Source: Catenulispora sp. MAP5-51
GTDB lineage: Bacteria; Actinomycetota; Actinomycetes; Streptomycetales; Catenulisporaceae
Length of the DNA stretch: 64,000 nucleotides
Direction of reading: 5' to 3'
NCBI RefSeq assembly: GCF_041261205.1
Contig: NZ_JBGCCH010000008.1
Span: 62,001-126,000, forward strand
Within the stretch, counting starts at the first letter, position 1, and every line of letters starts with the position of its first letter. Below the pieces are notes generated by a model, which did no database searches, was not told the DNA's origin, and saw only the letters and a program-made list of their open reading frames with translations. The translations under genes were made by a program, and so were the position numbers. Shown here one piece after another: positions 42,065 through 51,071 of the stretch.

Positions 42065-42898
42065 ATGGACGCGATCGACGTTGCGGAGCTGGCCTTGAGT
42101 CTTCCGGACATTGACCCTTCGCAGCCCAGCCCGGCCCGGATCTACGACTTCTGGCTCGGCGGCAGCCAGAACTTCGAGGCGGACCGCGAGGCCGGGCGGC
42201 GGGCGGCCGATGCCATGCCCACGCTGGTCGGCGCGATCCGGGCCAACCGGGCCTTCCTCGGGCGGGTGGTGCGCCATTTGGCCGGTACCGCTGGGATCAG
42301 CCAGTTCCTGGACCTCGGGTCCGGGGTGCCGACCGTGGGCAACGTCCACGAGGTGGCCATGGAGGTCAACCCCGAGGCGCGCGTCGTCTACGTGGACGTG
42401 GACCAGGTCGCCATCGCGCACGCCCGCATGCTGCTGTCCCAGACCCCCAACGCCGTGGCGATCCTGGCGGACCTGCGCCGGCCCGACAGCGTCCTGGCGC
42501 ATCCGCTGCTGCGGCAGACCCTGGACCTGTCCAAGCCGGTCGCCGTCCTGATGAACGCGGTCCTGCACTTCGTCCCCGACGGCGACGACCCGGCCGGCAT
42601 CGTCTCGGCCTACGTCGACGCCGCCGCGCCGGGCAGCTACCTCGCGCTGTCCCACGCGGCCCCGGACCTGGCGCATCCCGGCGAGCAGCAGCAGATGCTG
42701 GACGACTACCAGCGTTCCACGCGCGTGCCCTTCATCAACCGCGAGCCCGAGGTGATCCGGGGATGGCTGGCCGGGTTGGAGATCCAGCCGCCCGGGCTGG
42801 TCACCGTCGACCAGTGGCAGCCGGAGCCGAACACCGCCGAGACGCCGATCCTGCGCACCTACGGTGTGCTGGCGCGCAAGCCGGCGTCGGCCTCGTAA
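42065..42898 (+). CDS. SAM-dependent methyltransferase, DUF574 (Methyltransf_19) family
   Basis: 277 residues. PSPARIYDFWLGGSQNFEAD is the hallmark start of this actinobacterial family, followed by RANRAFLGRVVRHLAGTAGI, the SAM-binding FLDLGSGVPTVGNVHEVA, VVYVDVDQVAIAHARMLL, and VAVLMNAVLHFVPDGDDPAG. Many copies occur per streptomycete genome and substrates are unknown. The ATG at 42065 begins just ahead of the family block. It is convergent with the large synthetase gene, 20 bases away. Confidence 0.9.
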   Translation: MDAIDVAELALSLPDIDPSQPSPARIYDFWLGGSQNFEADREAGRRAADAMPTLVGAIRANRAFLGRVVRHLAGTAGISQFLDLGSGVPTVGNVHEVAMEVNPEARVVYVDVDQVAIAHARMLLSQTPNAVAILADLRRPDSVLAHPLLRQTLDLSKPVAVLMNAVLHFVPDGDDPAGIVSAYVDAAAPGSYLALSHAAPDLAHPGEQQQMLDDYQRSTRVPFINREPEVIRGWLAGLEIQPPGLVTVDQWQPEPNTAETPILRTYGVLARKPASAS

Positions 42899-42918
42899 GC
42901 GGTCTGCTGAACCTCCTG

Positions 42919-45900
42919 CTAATCCTCGGAATCCCAGTGCGCCACGGGGTTCCCGTGCCACCGGGTGCCGGCACGCAGCCGGTCGCCGCGCATCACCAGT
43001 GAGTACGGCCCGGCGACCGCCGCGTCGTCGAGCTGCGTGCCCGGCAGCGCGATGGCGTGCGGCCCGAGGGTCGCGCCGCGTCCCAGCCGCACCGTGTCCA
43101 TCCGCATCAGCCGGTCCTGGAACAGGTGCGTCTGCAACACCACGCCGCGGTTGACCGTCGCGCCGTCGCCCAACGTCACCAGGTCGGTCTCGGGCAGCCA
43201 GTGGCTCTCGCACCACACGCCCTTCCCGATCCGCGCCCCGAGGCTGCGCATCCACATGTTCATGAACGGCGTCCCGATCAGGGACGCCCCGAGCCAGGGC
43301 ATCCCCAGCTCCTCGATGAACGTGTCGAACAGTTCGTTGCGCCAGACGAACGAACTCCACAGCGGCTTCTGCCCGACCCGGAACCGGCCGACCAGCACCC
43401 ACTTGGCCAGCGTCGTCAGCAGGCACGCGACCACGCCGGTGGCCAGCAGCAGCCCCATCGCGACCGGCAGGGCGCCGTAGAGCCCGAGCTTGTCGTACGC
43501 GGCCTGCACCCCTATCACCGCCAGGTCCGCCAGCAGGACCGTCAGGAACAGCGGAAGCCAGCGGCACAGCTCCACGCATGCGCGCGCCGCGACCAGCCGG
43601 AACGGGGGGTCGTACGTCCGCGCCGAGTTCTCCCCGCCCTCCACCTGCCGCTGCACGGTGAACGCCGGCCGTCCCAGCCACGAGTCGCCGGGGGAGGTGC
43701 GCGGCGGGGTGTCGGAGTGCACGCCGATCAGCGATTCGTCGGCGACCCGCCGGAACGGCCCGACGATCCCGGAGTTGCCGACGAACGCCCGCTTCCCGAC
43801 GTGCGCGGGCCCCAGCCGCAGCCAGCCGCCGCGGATCTCGAACGGCGCGATCAACGTGTCGTCGGCCAGGAACGCATGGTCGTCGACCTCCATCAGGCTG
43901 GGCAGCGCCAGCACGGTCGAGGCCTCCACACGCCGCCCGATCCGCGCGCCCAGCATCCGCAGCCACACCGGCGTGGCCAGGCTGGCGTAGAGCGGGAACA
44001 GCGCGACCCGCGAGGTCTCCATCAGCCGGTGCACGACCCACACGTTCCACGCGACGCGGCCGTGCGCGGCGTACACGCCCGGCACGATCCTGCGCGAGAG
44101 CACCCGCACCACCACGGCGGTCAGCAGCATGTAGCAGACCACGGTGACCAGGGTGAACGGCACCGACGACAGCAGTATCAGGTTGGCCAGCGCGCCGGGC
44201 TCGGGATGGGCTCCGCGCCACAGGTAGAGCGCCACCAGCGCCGGCGCCGCCGCGAGCAAGGGCAGCAGCTGCATCATCGGCAGCGTGACCATGTAGGCCA
44301 GGGTCCAGGACCGCGACTGCCGGTACTGCGGCGGCGGCCACTTGAACGTCGGCGCGTTCTCGTCGCGCCGCGCCGGCGTGCCGTGCCAACGCTCGCCTTC
44401 CGGCACGGTGCCGGACACGCAGCTGCCGGCCATGACCTCCGCTCCGGCGCCGATGTCCGCGCCGGGCATCAGCATCGACCGGGTCCCGACCGAGGCGTGC
44501 GGGCCGATCCGGATGCCGCCGACGTGCAGCAGGTCGCCCTCGATCCACCAGCCCGCGCAATCCACCTCCGGCTCCAGGACTGCGCCGTCGCCGTACGCGG
44601 CCATGCCGGTCACCGGCGGCAGCGAGTGCAGCTGGACGTCGCGTCCGACCCGGCACCCCAGTATCCGCGCGTAGCGGGACGCCATCGGGGTGCCGGCGAC
44701 CCCGGCCACGCTGAACGCGCCGACCAGCCGCTCGGCGGTCCACAGTCGCAGGTGGGTCCAGCCGCCGCGGTGGTAGGAGCCGGGCTGCAGGTTGTGGGTG
44801 AACACCCGCGCGCCGACCCCGCTGATCACCATGCGCGCCGGGGCGCTGCCCAGGGCCAGCCAACTGCCGACGATCAGCCACCAGGAGGCGTGCGGGGCCC
44901 ACTTCACCGGTCCGATGACGTCGTCCATCGCGGCGATCCCGAGCACCCACGGCACGGCCGTGACGACGAACAGGATCGCCAGCACCACGGCCTGGTACAG
45001 CCCGGCGGTGGCCGGCGTCAGGTGTACGCGGCGGTGCCGCACCCGAGGCTTGCCGGCCTGGCCGCCGGCCCGCTCGGAGGCGTCCAGGAACCGGGTCAGC
45101 TCCGGCAGCTTCGGGTGCTGATACAGGTCCTTGACGGTGAACCCGGGGAACCGGTCGCGCATCTCGCCGACCAGCCGGGCCGCGGTCAGGCTGCTGCCGC
45201 CCAGGCCGAAGAAGTCGCTGTCGGCCTCGACCGGGACGCCCAGAAGCCGTTGCCACTGCTCGGCTATCCAGCCCGCGGTGCCGCCCAGGCCCGCGGCCGA
45301 ACCGGCCGCCGACGCGGAGTCGTGGTTGGTCGGATGGCCGGGCAGCGGCCACGGCAGGGCTTTGCGGTCGACCTTGCCCGAGGTGCGGGTCGGCAGGTCG
45401 TCGACCAGGGCCAGCACCGGGACCAGCGCCGGAGGGAGGCGCTGGAGCAGCAGTTCGCGCGCGGCGTTCTTGTCGAAGGTGCTGTCGCCGCCCGCCGCGC
45501 CGCTGTTCGCAGCGAAGCCGCCGCTGCCGCTGTCGGCCGCAGAACGCTGGTGCGGGATCGTGCCCGGCTGCGGCGCCGGGCCGTCGACGACGAGGTAGCC
45601 GACGAGCACCTGCCCGCCGGCCGGGCTGTCCTTGACCGCCGCGGCGGCCGCGCGCACGCCGGGCAGCGCCTGCAACGCCGCGTCCACCTCGCCGAGCTCG
45701 ATCCGCCGGCCGCCGATCTTCACCTGCTCGTCGGCCCGGCCGACGAAGATCAGCCCTTCGTGCTCGGCCCGCACCAGGTCGCCGGTGCGGTAGACGCGCG
45801 GGCTGCCCAGGGCGGGGTGCGGTGCGAACTTCTCGGCGTCCTTGGCCGGGTCCAGGTAGCGCGCGGTGCCGACGCCGCTGATCAGCAGCTCGCCGGTCTG

Positions 45901-46971
45901 GCCCCAGGGCACCGGCGCGCCCTGGGCGTCGACCACGGCCAGCTCCCAGCCGTCCAGCGGCGTCCCGATCCGCACCGGCGATCCGGCGCGCATCAGCGAG
46001 GCGCAGGCCACGACGGTGGCCTCGGTCGGGCCGTAGGTGTTCCAGAACTCCCGGCCCGGCACCGCCAGCCGCTCGACCAACTCCGGCGGGCACGACTCGC
46101 CGCCGACGATCAGGAGCCGGACCCGGTCCAGCGCTTCGGCGGGCCACAGCGCGACCAGCGTGGGCACCGTGGAGACCACGGTGATGCCGCGCTCGACGAG
46201 CCAGGGGCCCAGGTCGGTGCCGGCCTTCACCAGCGAGCGCGGGGCCGGGACCAGGCAGGCGCCGTGCCGCCAGGCCAGCCACATCTCCTCGCAGGAGGCG
46301 TCGAAGGCGACCGACAGCCCGGCCAGCACCCGGTCGCCGGGCCCCAGCGGACGCTCGCGGACGAACAGCCGCGCCTCGGCGTCCACGAACGCGGCGGCCG
46401 AGCGGTGCGAGACCGCGACCCCCTTGGGACGCCCGGTGGTCCCCGAAGTGAAGATCACCCACGCGTCGTCGCTCAGCGCCGGCGGCCCCGGCCGGCGCCC
46501 GGGCGTCCCGGGCCCGGGACGGATCGAGCGGCCCTCGCCGAGCACCACGCACACCGCGGCGTCCTGCCAGATCATGTCCGCGCGCTCGTTGGGATCGTCC
46601 ACGTCGACCGGCACATAGGCGCCCCCCGCGACCAGCACGGCCAGGATCGCCACGTACAGATCGAGGGTCCCGGACGGCACGCGCACGCCGACCTTGTCGC
46701 CGGGCCCGACGCCGAGCCCGCGCAGCGTGCCGGCCAGCGCCTCGACCGCCCCGCGCAGCTCGCGGTAGGTCAGCACAGTCCCCGCCGCTTCCAGCGCGGG
46801 GGCCTCGGGATGAAGGGATGCCGTCGCATCGAGGACGTCGACCAGGGTCCGTGCCGACGCGGCCTGCGCCACCGGCCAGACCGCATGGTCTGTATCGGAC
46901 ATGAAGGGCGGCGAGGCAGGCAGGATGCGCCCGAGGGGCATGGTCGTGACCGTGTCCTGGGTGGGTTGCAT
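42919..46971 (-). CDS. Pls/PosA-family nonribosomal peptide synthetase (A-T plus membrane and left-handed-helix domains)
   Basis: 1,350 residues. An adenylation domain spans about residues 40-520 (VIFTSGTTGRPKGVAVSHRS near 175, NTYGPTEATVVA, GTPLDGWELAVV, VYRTGDLVRAEHEGL). A carrier domain carries FFGLGGSSLTAARL, phosphopantetheine Ser near 592. The C-terminal 700 residues alternate membrane helices with three hexapeptide-type beta-helix blocks (near 830, 1020 and 1260-1320: GPHASVGTRSMLMPGADIGA, EVDDHAFLADDTLIAPF, GDGATVNRGVVLQTHLFQD). That is the layout of epsilon-poly-lysine synthetase relatives: one amino acid is activated and polymerised at the membrane. Start at 46971 or at 46902. Confidence 0.88.
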   Translation of the reverse strand: MQPTQDTVTTMPLGRILPASPPFMSDTDHAVWPVAQAASARTLVDVLDATASLHPEAPALEAAGTVLTYRELRGAVEALAGTLRGLGVGPGDKVGVRVPSGTLDLYVAILAVLVAGGAYVPVDVDDPNERADMIWQDAAVCVVLGEGRSIRPGPGTPGRRPGPPALSDDAWVIFTSGTTGRPKGVAVSHRSAAAFVDAEARLFVRERPLGPGDRVLAGLSVAFDASCEEMWLAWRHGACLVPAPRSLVKAGTDLGPWLVERGITVVSTVPTLVALWPAEALDRVRLLIVGGESCPPELVERLAVPGREFWNTYGPTEATVVACASLMRAGSPVRIGTPLDGWELAVVDAQGAPVPWGQTGELLISGVGTARYLDPAKDAEKFAPHPALGSPRVYRTGDLVRAEHEGLIFVGRADEQVKIGGRRIELGEVDAALQALPGVRAAAAAVKDSPAGGQVLVGYLVVDGPAPQPGTIPHQRSAADSGSGGFAANSGAAGGDSTFDKNAARELLLQRLPPALVPVLALVDDLPTRTSGKVDRKALPWPLPGHPTNHDSASAAGSAAGLGGTAGWIAEQWQRLLGVPVEADSDFFGLGGSSLTAARLVGEMRDRFPGFTVKDLYQHPKLPELTRFLDASERAGGQAGKPRVRHRRVHLTPATAGLYQAVVLAILFVVTAVPWVLGIAAMDDVIGPVKWAPHASWWLIVGSWLALGSAPARMVISGVGARVFTHNLQPGSYHRGGWTHLRLWTAERLVGAFSVAGVAGTPMASRYARILGCRVGRDVQLHSLPPVTGMAAYGDGAVLEPEVDCAGWWIEGDLLHVGGIRIGPHASVGTRSMLMPGADIGAGAEVMAGSCVSGTVPEGERWHGTPARRDENAPTFKWPPPQYRQSRSWTLAYMVTLPMMQLLPLLAAAPALVALYLWRGAHPEPGALANLILLSSVPFTLVTVVCYMLLTAVVVRVLSRRIVPGVYAAHGRVAWNVWVVHRLMETSRVALFPLYASLATPVWLRMLGARIGRRVEASTVLALPSLMEVDDHAFLADDTLIAPFEIRGGWLRLGPAHVGKRAFVGNSGIVGPFRRVADESLIGVHSDTPPRTSPGDSWLGRPAFTVQRQVEGGENSARTYDPPFRLVAARACVELCRWLPLFLTVLLADLAVIGVQAAYDKLGLYGALPVAMGLLLATGVVACLLTTLAKWVLVGRFRVGQKPLWSSFVWRNELFDTFIEELGMPWLGASLIGTPFMNMWMRSLGARIGKGVWCESHWLPETDLVTLGDGATVNRGVVLQTHLFQDRLMRMDTVRLGRGATLGPHAIALPGTQLDDAAVAGPYSLVMRGDRLRAGTRWHGNPVAHWDSED

Positions 46972-47170
46972 GAAGTTTTTCTCGAGTCGTCGTAGCCGTT
47001 GATGACGTCAGGCCCGGCAGCCCTCGGGTGGCGACGCGACCGGCCATGCTCGTCCCATTATGGCTGCCTGTTTGGTAAGAACGGTGTTAAGAGCTCCTTA
47101 ACGCGTGGCCGCGCCGATCTTGCGGTAGGTTCCAGCGACTACGACGCACTCGAGGCCTTGAGGAGTTGCA

Positions 47171-47944
47171 GTGAGCGGGGATTTTCCGTCCGACCGGTGG
47201 CGCGCGCGTCTGGGGACGCTGCGGCAGGTGGTGCGCCAGGAGATGGTGACACGCCAGGTCGCCGCGCATGTGCCGGACCAGCCTGCCCGGCGCGTGCTGG
47301 ACATCGGGTGCGGGCAGGGGACGCAGGCGCTTTCGTTGGCGCAGCGTGGTCATTCGGTCACTGGACTGGACTCCTCGGAGCAACTGCTCGACGTCTTCCG
47401 CACCGCCCTGGCCACCGAACCTGAGGACGTCCGCGAGCGCGTGCACCTGGTGCGCGGCGATGCGGTGGCGCTCGGCGAGCTGTTCGCGCCGGATGCCTTC
47501 GACGTGGTGCTGTGCCATGGCGTGCTGATGTACTTCGCGGACCCGGCGCCGCTGCTCGACGCGATCGCCCACGTGGTGGCACCCGGCGGGCTGGTGTCCC
47601 TGCTGGTGCGCAACGGGGACGCGCTCGCGATGCGGCCGGGGCTGCTCGGCGACTGGGAGACGGCGAACGCCGCCTTCGAGGGCACGGGCTACCACAACCG
47701 CATCGGCGTGGACGCGCGCGCCGACCGCCTGGACGAGCTGACCGCTCAGCTGGAGCGGCGCGGACTGACGGTGCCGCAGTGGTACGGGGTCCGTGTCTTC
47801 ACCGACGCGGCGGCCTCGGACGCGGAACTGCCCGACGAGGCCACGTTGGAGGCGGTACTGCACGCGGAGGAACGGGCCGGTCGCACCGATCCGTACCGGC
47901 ACGTCGCAGCACTCTTGCATGTCATCGCCACGCGGGGCGCCTGA
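47171..47944 (+). CDS. Class I SAM-dependent methyltransferase (CmoA/SmtA-like)
   Basis: 257 residues. A GTG start with AGGAG 7 bases upstream. The Rossmann motif I is RVLDIGCGQGTQALSLAQRG (about 41-60), followed by VTGLDSSEQLLDVFRTAL and the motif FDVVLCHGVLMYFADPAPLL. The phrase FEGTGYHNRIGVDARADRLD is shared with SmtA-like proteins. Substrate unknown. It is divergent from the Pls-type synthetase across a 199-base gap, so a link with product modification is possible but not shown. Confidence 0.85.
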   Translation: MSGDFPSDRWRARLGTLRQVVRQEMVTRQVAAHVPDQPARRVLDIGCGQGTQALSLAQRGHSVTGLDSSEQLLDVFRTALATEPEDVRERVHLVRGDAVALGELFAPDAFDVVLCHGVLMYFADPAPLLDAIAHVVAPGGLVSLLVRNGDALAMRPGLLGDWETANAAFEGTGYHNRIGVDARADRLDELTAQLERRGLTVPQWYGVRVFTDAAASDAELPDEATLEAVLHAEERAGRTDPYRHVAALLHVIATRGA

Positions 47945-47955
47945 ACAGCTCCCGC

Positions 47956-49329
47956 CTATCGCGCGGGCGCGTTCCCGGCCAGCAGCACGGCCAGCAGCAG
48001 CAGAACCGACGCGCCCGCCAGCTCCACCATGACGTTCCGCCGCAACGCGCCCTCGCTCCCGCCGGCCTCCCGCCACGTCGCCACGATCCCGCGCGAGCCC
48101 CGGGCGACCCCGAGCACGCACAACAGGATCGCGACCTTCGCCAGCAGCAGGCGGCCATAGGTGGTGTCCGTCAGCCCACTGACACTCCCCACCTCCCGCC
48201 ACGCCTGGTACAGCCCGGTGGCCACCAGCACCCCGACCGCCGCCAGCGCCAACCGCGAGAACCGCCGCACCACCGAGGCCACCGCCGCGCCCCGCCCGGC
48301 CACCAGCACCGCCACCACGAACAACCCGCCGACCCACACCGCCATCGCCGCGACATGCAAGGTCAGCGCGACCATCGCCACCGGCGCCCCGCCGCCGGTC
48401 GCAGCGTGCCCGGTCGCCCCCCACGTCGCCGCCACCACCACGATGAACGCCAACGGCACCCCCGGCCCCGCGGCCCGCCGCAGCACCGCATCCCCGACCA
48501 CGGCCGCCACCGCCAGCAGGATCAGGCGCGCCATGAACGCATGGCCCTCGCGCGTCGCGAGCGTCACGGACCACAGCGACCGGTCGAGCAGACGCGTGAG
48601 CGGCAAACCACGCGCCGCCGGTGCGTAGCCGGTGACCTGGATCAGGGTTCCGATGAGCAGGAGCGACCAGCCGAACGCCGCCGGCCAGGTGGGGGTGGCG
48701 GCTTCGAGGACGGGCCGGTTCGCGGCGGGCGCGAGCACGAGTTGGTCTTCGGGCGCCGCACCCTCCGCCGCACCCTCCCCACCGCCGGCCAGCCCCAAGC
48801 CTTCCCCCTGCCCCCGCCGCCGATACGTGTGCAGCCCCGCGACTCCGCCGATCATCGCCAGCCCGGCGAAGCCGAGCCACTGGCCGGCGTCGTAGACCGC
48901 GCTGGTCAACCGATTGTGTCCGAGTCCTGCGACACTCGCCGGGGTGCTCGCCGCGCCGACCGCGAACATGACCGTGCCGGAACTGGCGTGCCCGTCGTCG
49001 GCCGCCGTCACCTGCCACACCACCACGAACGTGCCGTGCTTGGTGTCGGGCGCCAGGTCCACCGCCAGGCTGTCGGCGCCGGAGGGGCCGGTATGCGGCG
49101 CCCCGGAGTCCAGGCGGCGGCCGTCCGGGCCGATCACCTTGACCGCGCTGAGCCGCAGCACGATCTCCTCGGAGTACCGCAGCGTGACCACCGTCGGCTC
49201 GCCGCCCACGACAGCATCCTGCGAAGGTGTCGCCGCCACCAGCTCCGCGTGCGCCGAAGCGGGCCCGGCCACCACGACCAGCGCCGCGACCACGGCCGCG
49301 CACACCGTCAGAATCCGCCTCAGTGACAT
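47956..49329 (-). CDS. CopC-CopD fusion copper-handling protein
   Basis: 457 residues. The signal peptide ends in ASA and the mature N-terminus begins HAELVAATPSQDAVVGGEPT, with the copper-binding N-terminal His of CopC (about 27). The CopC barrel continues to about 125 (VVVWQVTAADDGHASSGTVM supplies a second His). The rest is a CopD-type membrane domain of about eight helices with conserved His (GATGHAATGG, LTLHVAAMAVWVGGLFVVAV). It handles or imports copper at the envelope. It overlaps the upstream gene by 10 bases. Confidence 0.9.
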   Translation of the reverse strand: MSLRRILTVCAAVVAALVVVAGPASAHAELVAATPSQDAVVGGEPTVVTLRYSEEIVLRLSAVKVIGPDGRRLDSGAPHTGPSGADSLAVDLAPDTKHGTFVVVWQVTAADDGHASSGTVMFAVGAASTPASVAGLGHNRLTSAVYDAGQWLGFAGLAMIGGVAGLHTYRRRGQGEGLGLAGGGEGAAEGAAPEDQLVLAPAANRPVLEAATPTWPAAFGWSLLLIGTLIQVTGYAPAARGLPLTRLLDRSLWSVTLATREGHAFMARLILLAVAAVVGDAVLRRAAGPGVPLAFIVVVAATWGATGHAATGGGAPVAMVALTLHVAAMAVWVGGLFVVAVLVAGRGAAVASVVRRFSRLALAAVGVLVATGLYQAWREVGSVSGLTDTTYGRLLLAKVAILLCVLGVARGSRGIVATWREAGGSEGALRRNVMVELAGASVLLLLAVLLAGNAPAR

Positions 49330-49838
49330 TCCCCTGCCGCCTTCCGCTCAGCCACCAGCGCCGCGACCCCGCCTCGATACCCGGCCAGCGTCTCCGCGTC
49401 CGGCTGGAACCGCCACGCCCCACCCTCGTAGACCACCGTGCTGTTCCCGGCCGCAGAACCCTGATGCCAGTCGAGCCGCACGGTCGTCGCGTTCACGTCC
49501 GTCGCCGTGTTGATGACGTACGGCTCGCCCAAAGCCGGCCGGCACCGCGTGTTCAACTCCACGAAGTCCGCCTGGCTCAACGCCGCCTGTCCCGCCGCCG
49601 ACCACAGCCCCCATGCCTGCGCCCACCCGCCGCCGGACAACAGCCCGAACTCCTGGGTGGCCACCGATCGCGCGCGCACCATCGAGGGACCCGAAGCCGC
49701 CGCCGGGCCCTCATGGGACGCGGATCCCCGCGACCAGTCCGCCAGCGCCGAATTGGCCGCGAACACCACGATCACCACCGCCGGCAGCACCCACCACCCG
49801 GCGGCCCGACCGCGCAATCCCAGGCGCGCAGCGCGCAT
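49320..49838 (-). CDS. Membrane-anchored hypothetical protein coupled to CopCD
   Basis: 172 residues. One N-terminal transmembrane helix (WWVLPAVVIVVFAANSALAD, about 15-34), then an extracytoplasmic alpha/beta domain (VATQEFGLLSGGGWAQAWGL, STVVYEGGAWRFQPDAETLA) with two Cys (NTRCRP and the C-terminal GECH). The 3' end overlaps the CopCD start by 10 bases, implying coupled expression. The fold resembles an NTF2-like shape, which I cannot confirm. Its last residues GECH could hold a metal. Confidence 0.6.
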   Translation of the reverse strand: MRAARLGLRGRAAGWWVLPAVVIVVFAANSALADWSRGSASHEGPAAASGPSMVRARSVATQEFGLLSGGGWAQAWGLWSAAGQAALSQADFVELNTRCRPALGEPYVINTATDVNATTVRLDWHQGSAAGNSTVVYEGGAWRFQPDAETLAGYRGGVAALVAERKAAGECH

Positions 49839-49913
49839 CAGTGCCTCCCCTTCGACGGTGACAGCGCGAGAACGGGGCGGCGGCCCTGAGCCCTGCCGCC
49901 GCCCCGCCGCGCA

Positions 49914-50627
49914 CTAGTTCGTGAGCCGGTTGGTGCCGTAGTGCAGCACCATGCTCTGGTTCCCGCTCAGGTCCAGGTCCGCCGTGAACCGCAGCGAGTC
50001 CCGGATCTGCTGGTTCGTGATCGCCGTGCTCGGCGCCCCGCCCCAGGTGTAGGTGAACGTCTGCCCGGGGCCGACCTGCCGCTGCGACAGCGGCACGTCG
50101 TGGAAGCCCAGCCGCGCGATGTAGAACGACGTCCCGTCGCCGCGCGGCACCTCCAGGTAGTCCTGCTGCGGGTGCCCGTACGACACCGAGGCGGTGTACG
50201 AGTGGTCGTCCGAGCTCGACGGCGCGCGCCAGATCAACACCGCGCAGTCCGTGGCCAGCGTCTCGGAGGAGGTGTTGGTGAACGTGAACGTCCAGTCCCC
50301 GTACCACTGGTCACCGCTGTACGAGACCGCCTCGGACAGCCCGACGTTGCTGCTGAACTGCGTGGTCAGCGGCTCGCTCAGGACCGGGTTGGCCCCGCTG
50401 ATCGGGTGGTTCACGCCGGTGGCGCAGCGCTCCAGCGGCGAGCTGTACTGCGAGGGCTGGCCGGTCGGCACGGCCTGCGTGTAGGTGGCCGGCCCGGCCG
50501 AGACCGCCGAGGTGCTGCTGCTGTCGGCGGCGGCGCTGCCGCCGGTGCCCAGCGTGGCGATTCCGGCCGCGATCGCGGCGGTGGCCAGGCCCGCGGCCAG
50601 GCCCCGTCTGGTGGAGATGCGTTGCAT
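49914..50627 (-). CDS. Secreted protein of unknown function
   Basis: 237 residues. The Sec signal peptide begins MQRISTRRGLAAGLATAAIA and ends near AAA at about residue 34. The mature protein is a beta-rich single domain (GDWTFTFTNTSSETLATDCA, QTFTYTWGGAPSTAITNQQI, SMVLHYGTNRLTN) with two Cys (ERCATG and ATDCAV) likely disulfide bonded. It looks like a carbohydrate- or lipid-binding sandwich. No family recognised. AAGGACT precedes the ATG at 50627. DasR-like sites lie 290 bases upstream. Confidence 0.65.
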   Translation of the reverse strand: MQRISTRRGLAAGLATAAIAAGIATLGTGGSAAADSSSTSAVSAGPATYTQAVPTGQPSQYSSPLERCATGVNHPISGANPVLSEPLTTQFSSNVGLSEAVSYSGDQWYGDWTFTFTNTSSETLATDCAVLIWRAPSSSDDHSYTASVSYGHPQQDYLEVPRGDGTSFYIARLGFHDVPLSQRQVGPGQTFTYTWGGAPSTAITNQQIRDSLRFTADLDLSGNQSMVLHYGTNRLTN

Positions 50628-50912
50628 GCGGGAGTCCTTTCTGCAATCAGGACGGTCCCGGCAGGCATGCCGGGAACCGGGGTGGTGCCGTGGCATGGCG
50701 CCGTGTCCCGACGTAAGACAGAGCGCTGACAGCCGCCCCACGTCCGACGACGGCGCTGCGCGGTGAGGGAGCCCGGCGCCGCCGTCGTCCGCACGTCACG
50801 TGGAAAGGCGAGGTGGTGAAGATCCGCATATACGGGTTTTGTGATGCGGGTAACCCTTCGTCATGGATGGTCTACTGCCGTGCGCATTCCGCGTCAAGGG
50901 TTTCCGGCGCCT

Positions 50913-50937
50913 TGGTCTAGTCCATTAGGTCTAGACC
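50913..50937. promoter_or_regulatory. Paired DasR-like (dre) sites in a 444-base gap
   Basis: A perfect core GGTCTAGACC sits at 50928-50937. A degenerate copy TGGTCTAGTCCA lies at 50913-50924, 14 bases centre to centre. The consensus of the GlcNAc regulator DasR is ACTGGTCTAGACCACT, and paired 12-bp copies of this kind are known in Streptomyces chitinase promoters. The gap 50628-51071 between two divergent genes holds no other gene. Confidence 0.5.
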
Positions 50938-51071
50938 CATGTCGGGCGACCGCGGAAAAGGGCCACGCCAAGGGCCGTGCAAGGGGATCACGCCGACATG
51001 ATCATCTTTACTCTCGGCCGGAAACGCTTACGCAGGTGGCGTCTGGTGCGTGCGATCTGATAGATGTCATT

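Noticed and set aside
43057-46995. 1,312-codon plus-strand frame opposite the synthetase
   Set aside because: Composition dominated by Arg, Gln, His and Pro, typical of an antisense shadow in GC-rich DNA.
42023-47047. 1,674-codon open frame on the minus strand parallel to the synthetase
   Set aside because: It is a frame-shifted shadow of the Pls-type synthetase, made of Arg/Gly/Ala-rich sequence with no family motifs; the adjacent frame has clear A-domain motifs.
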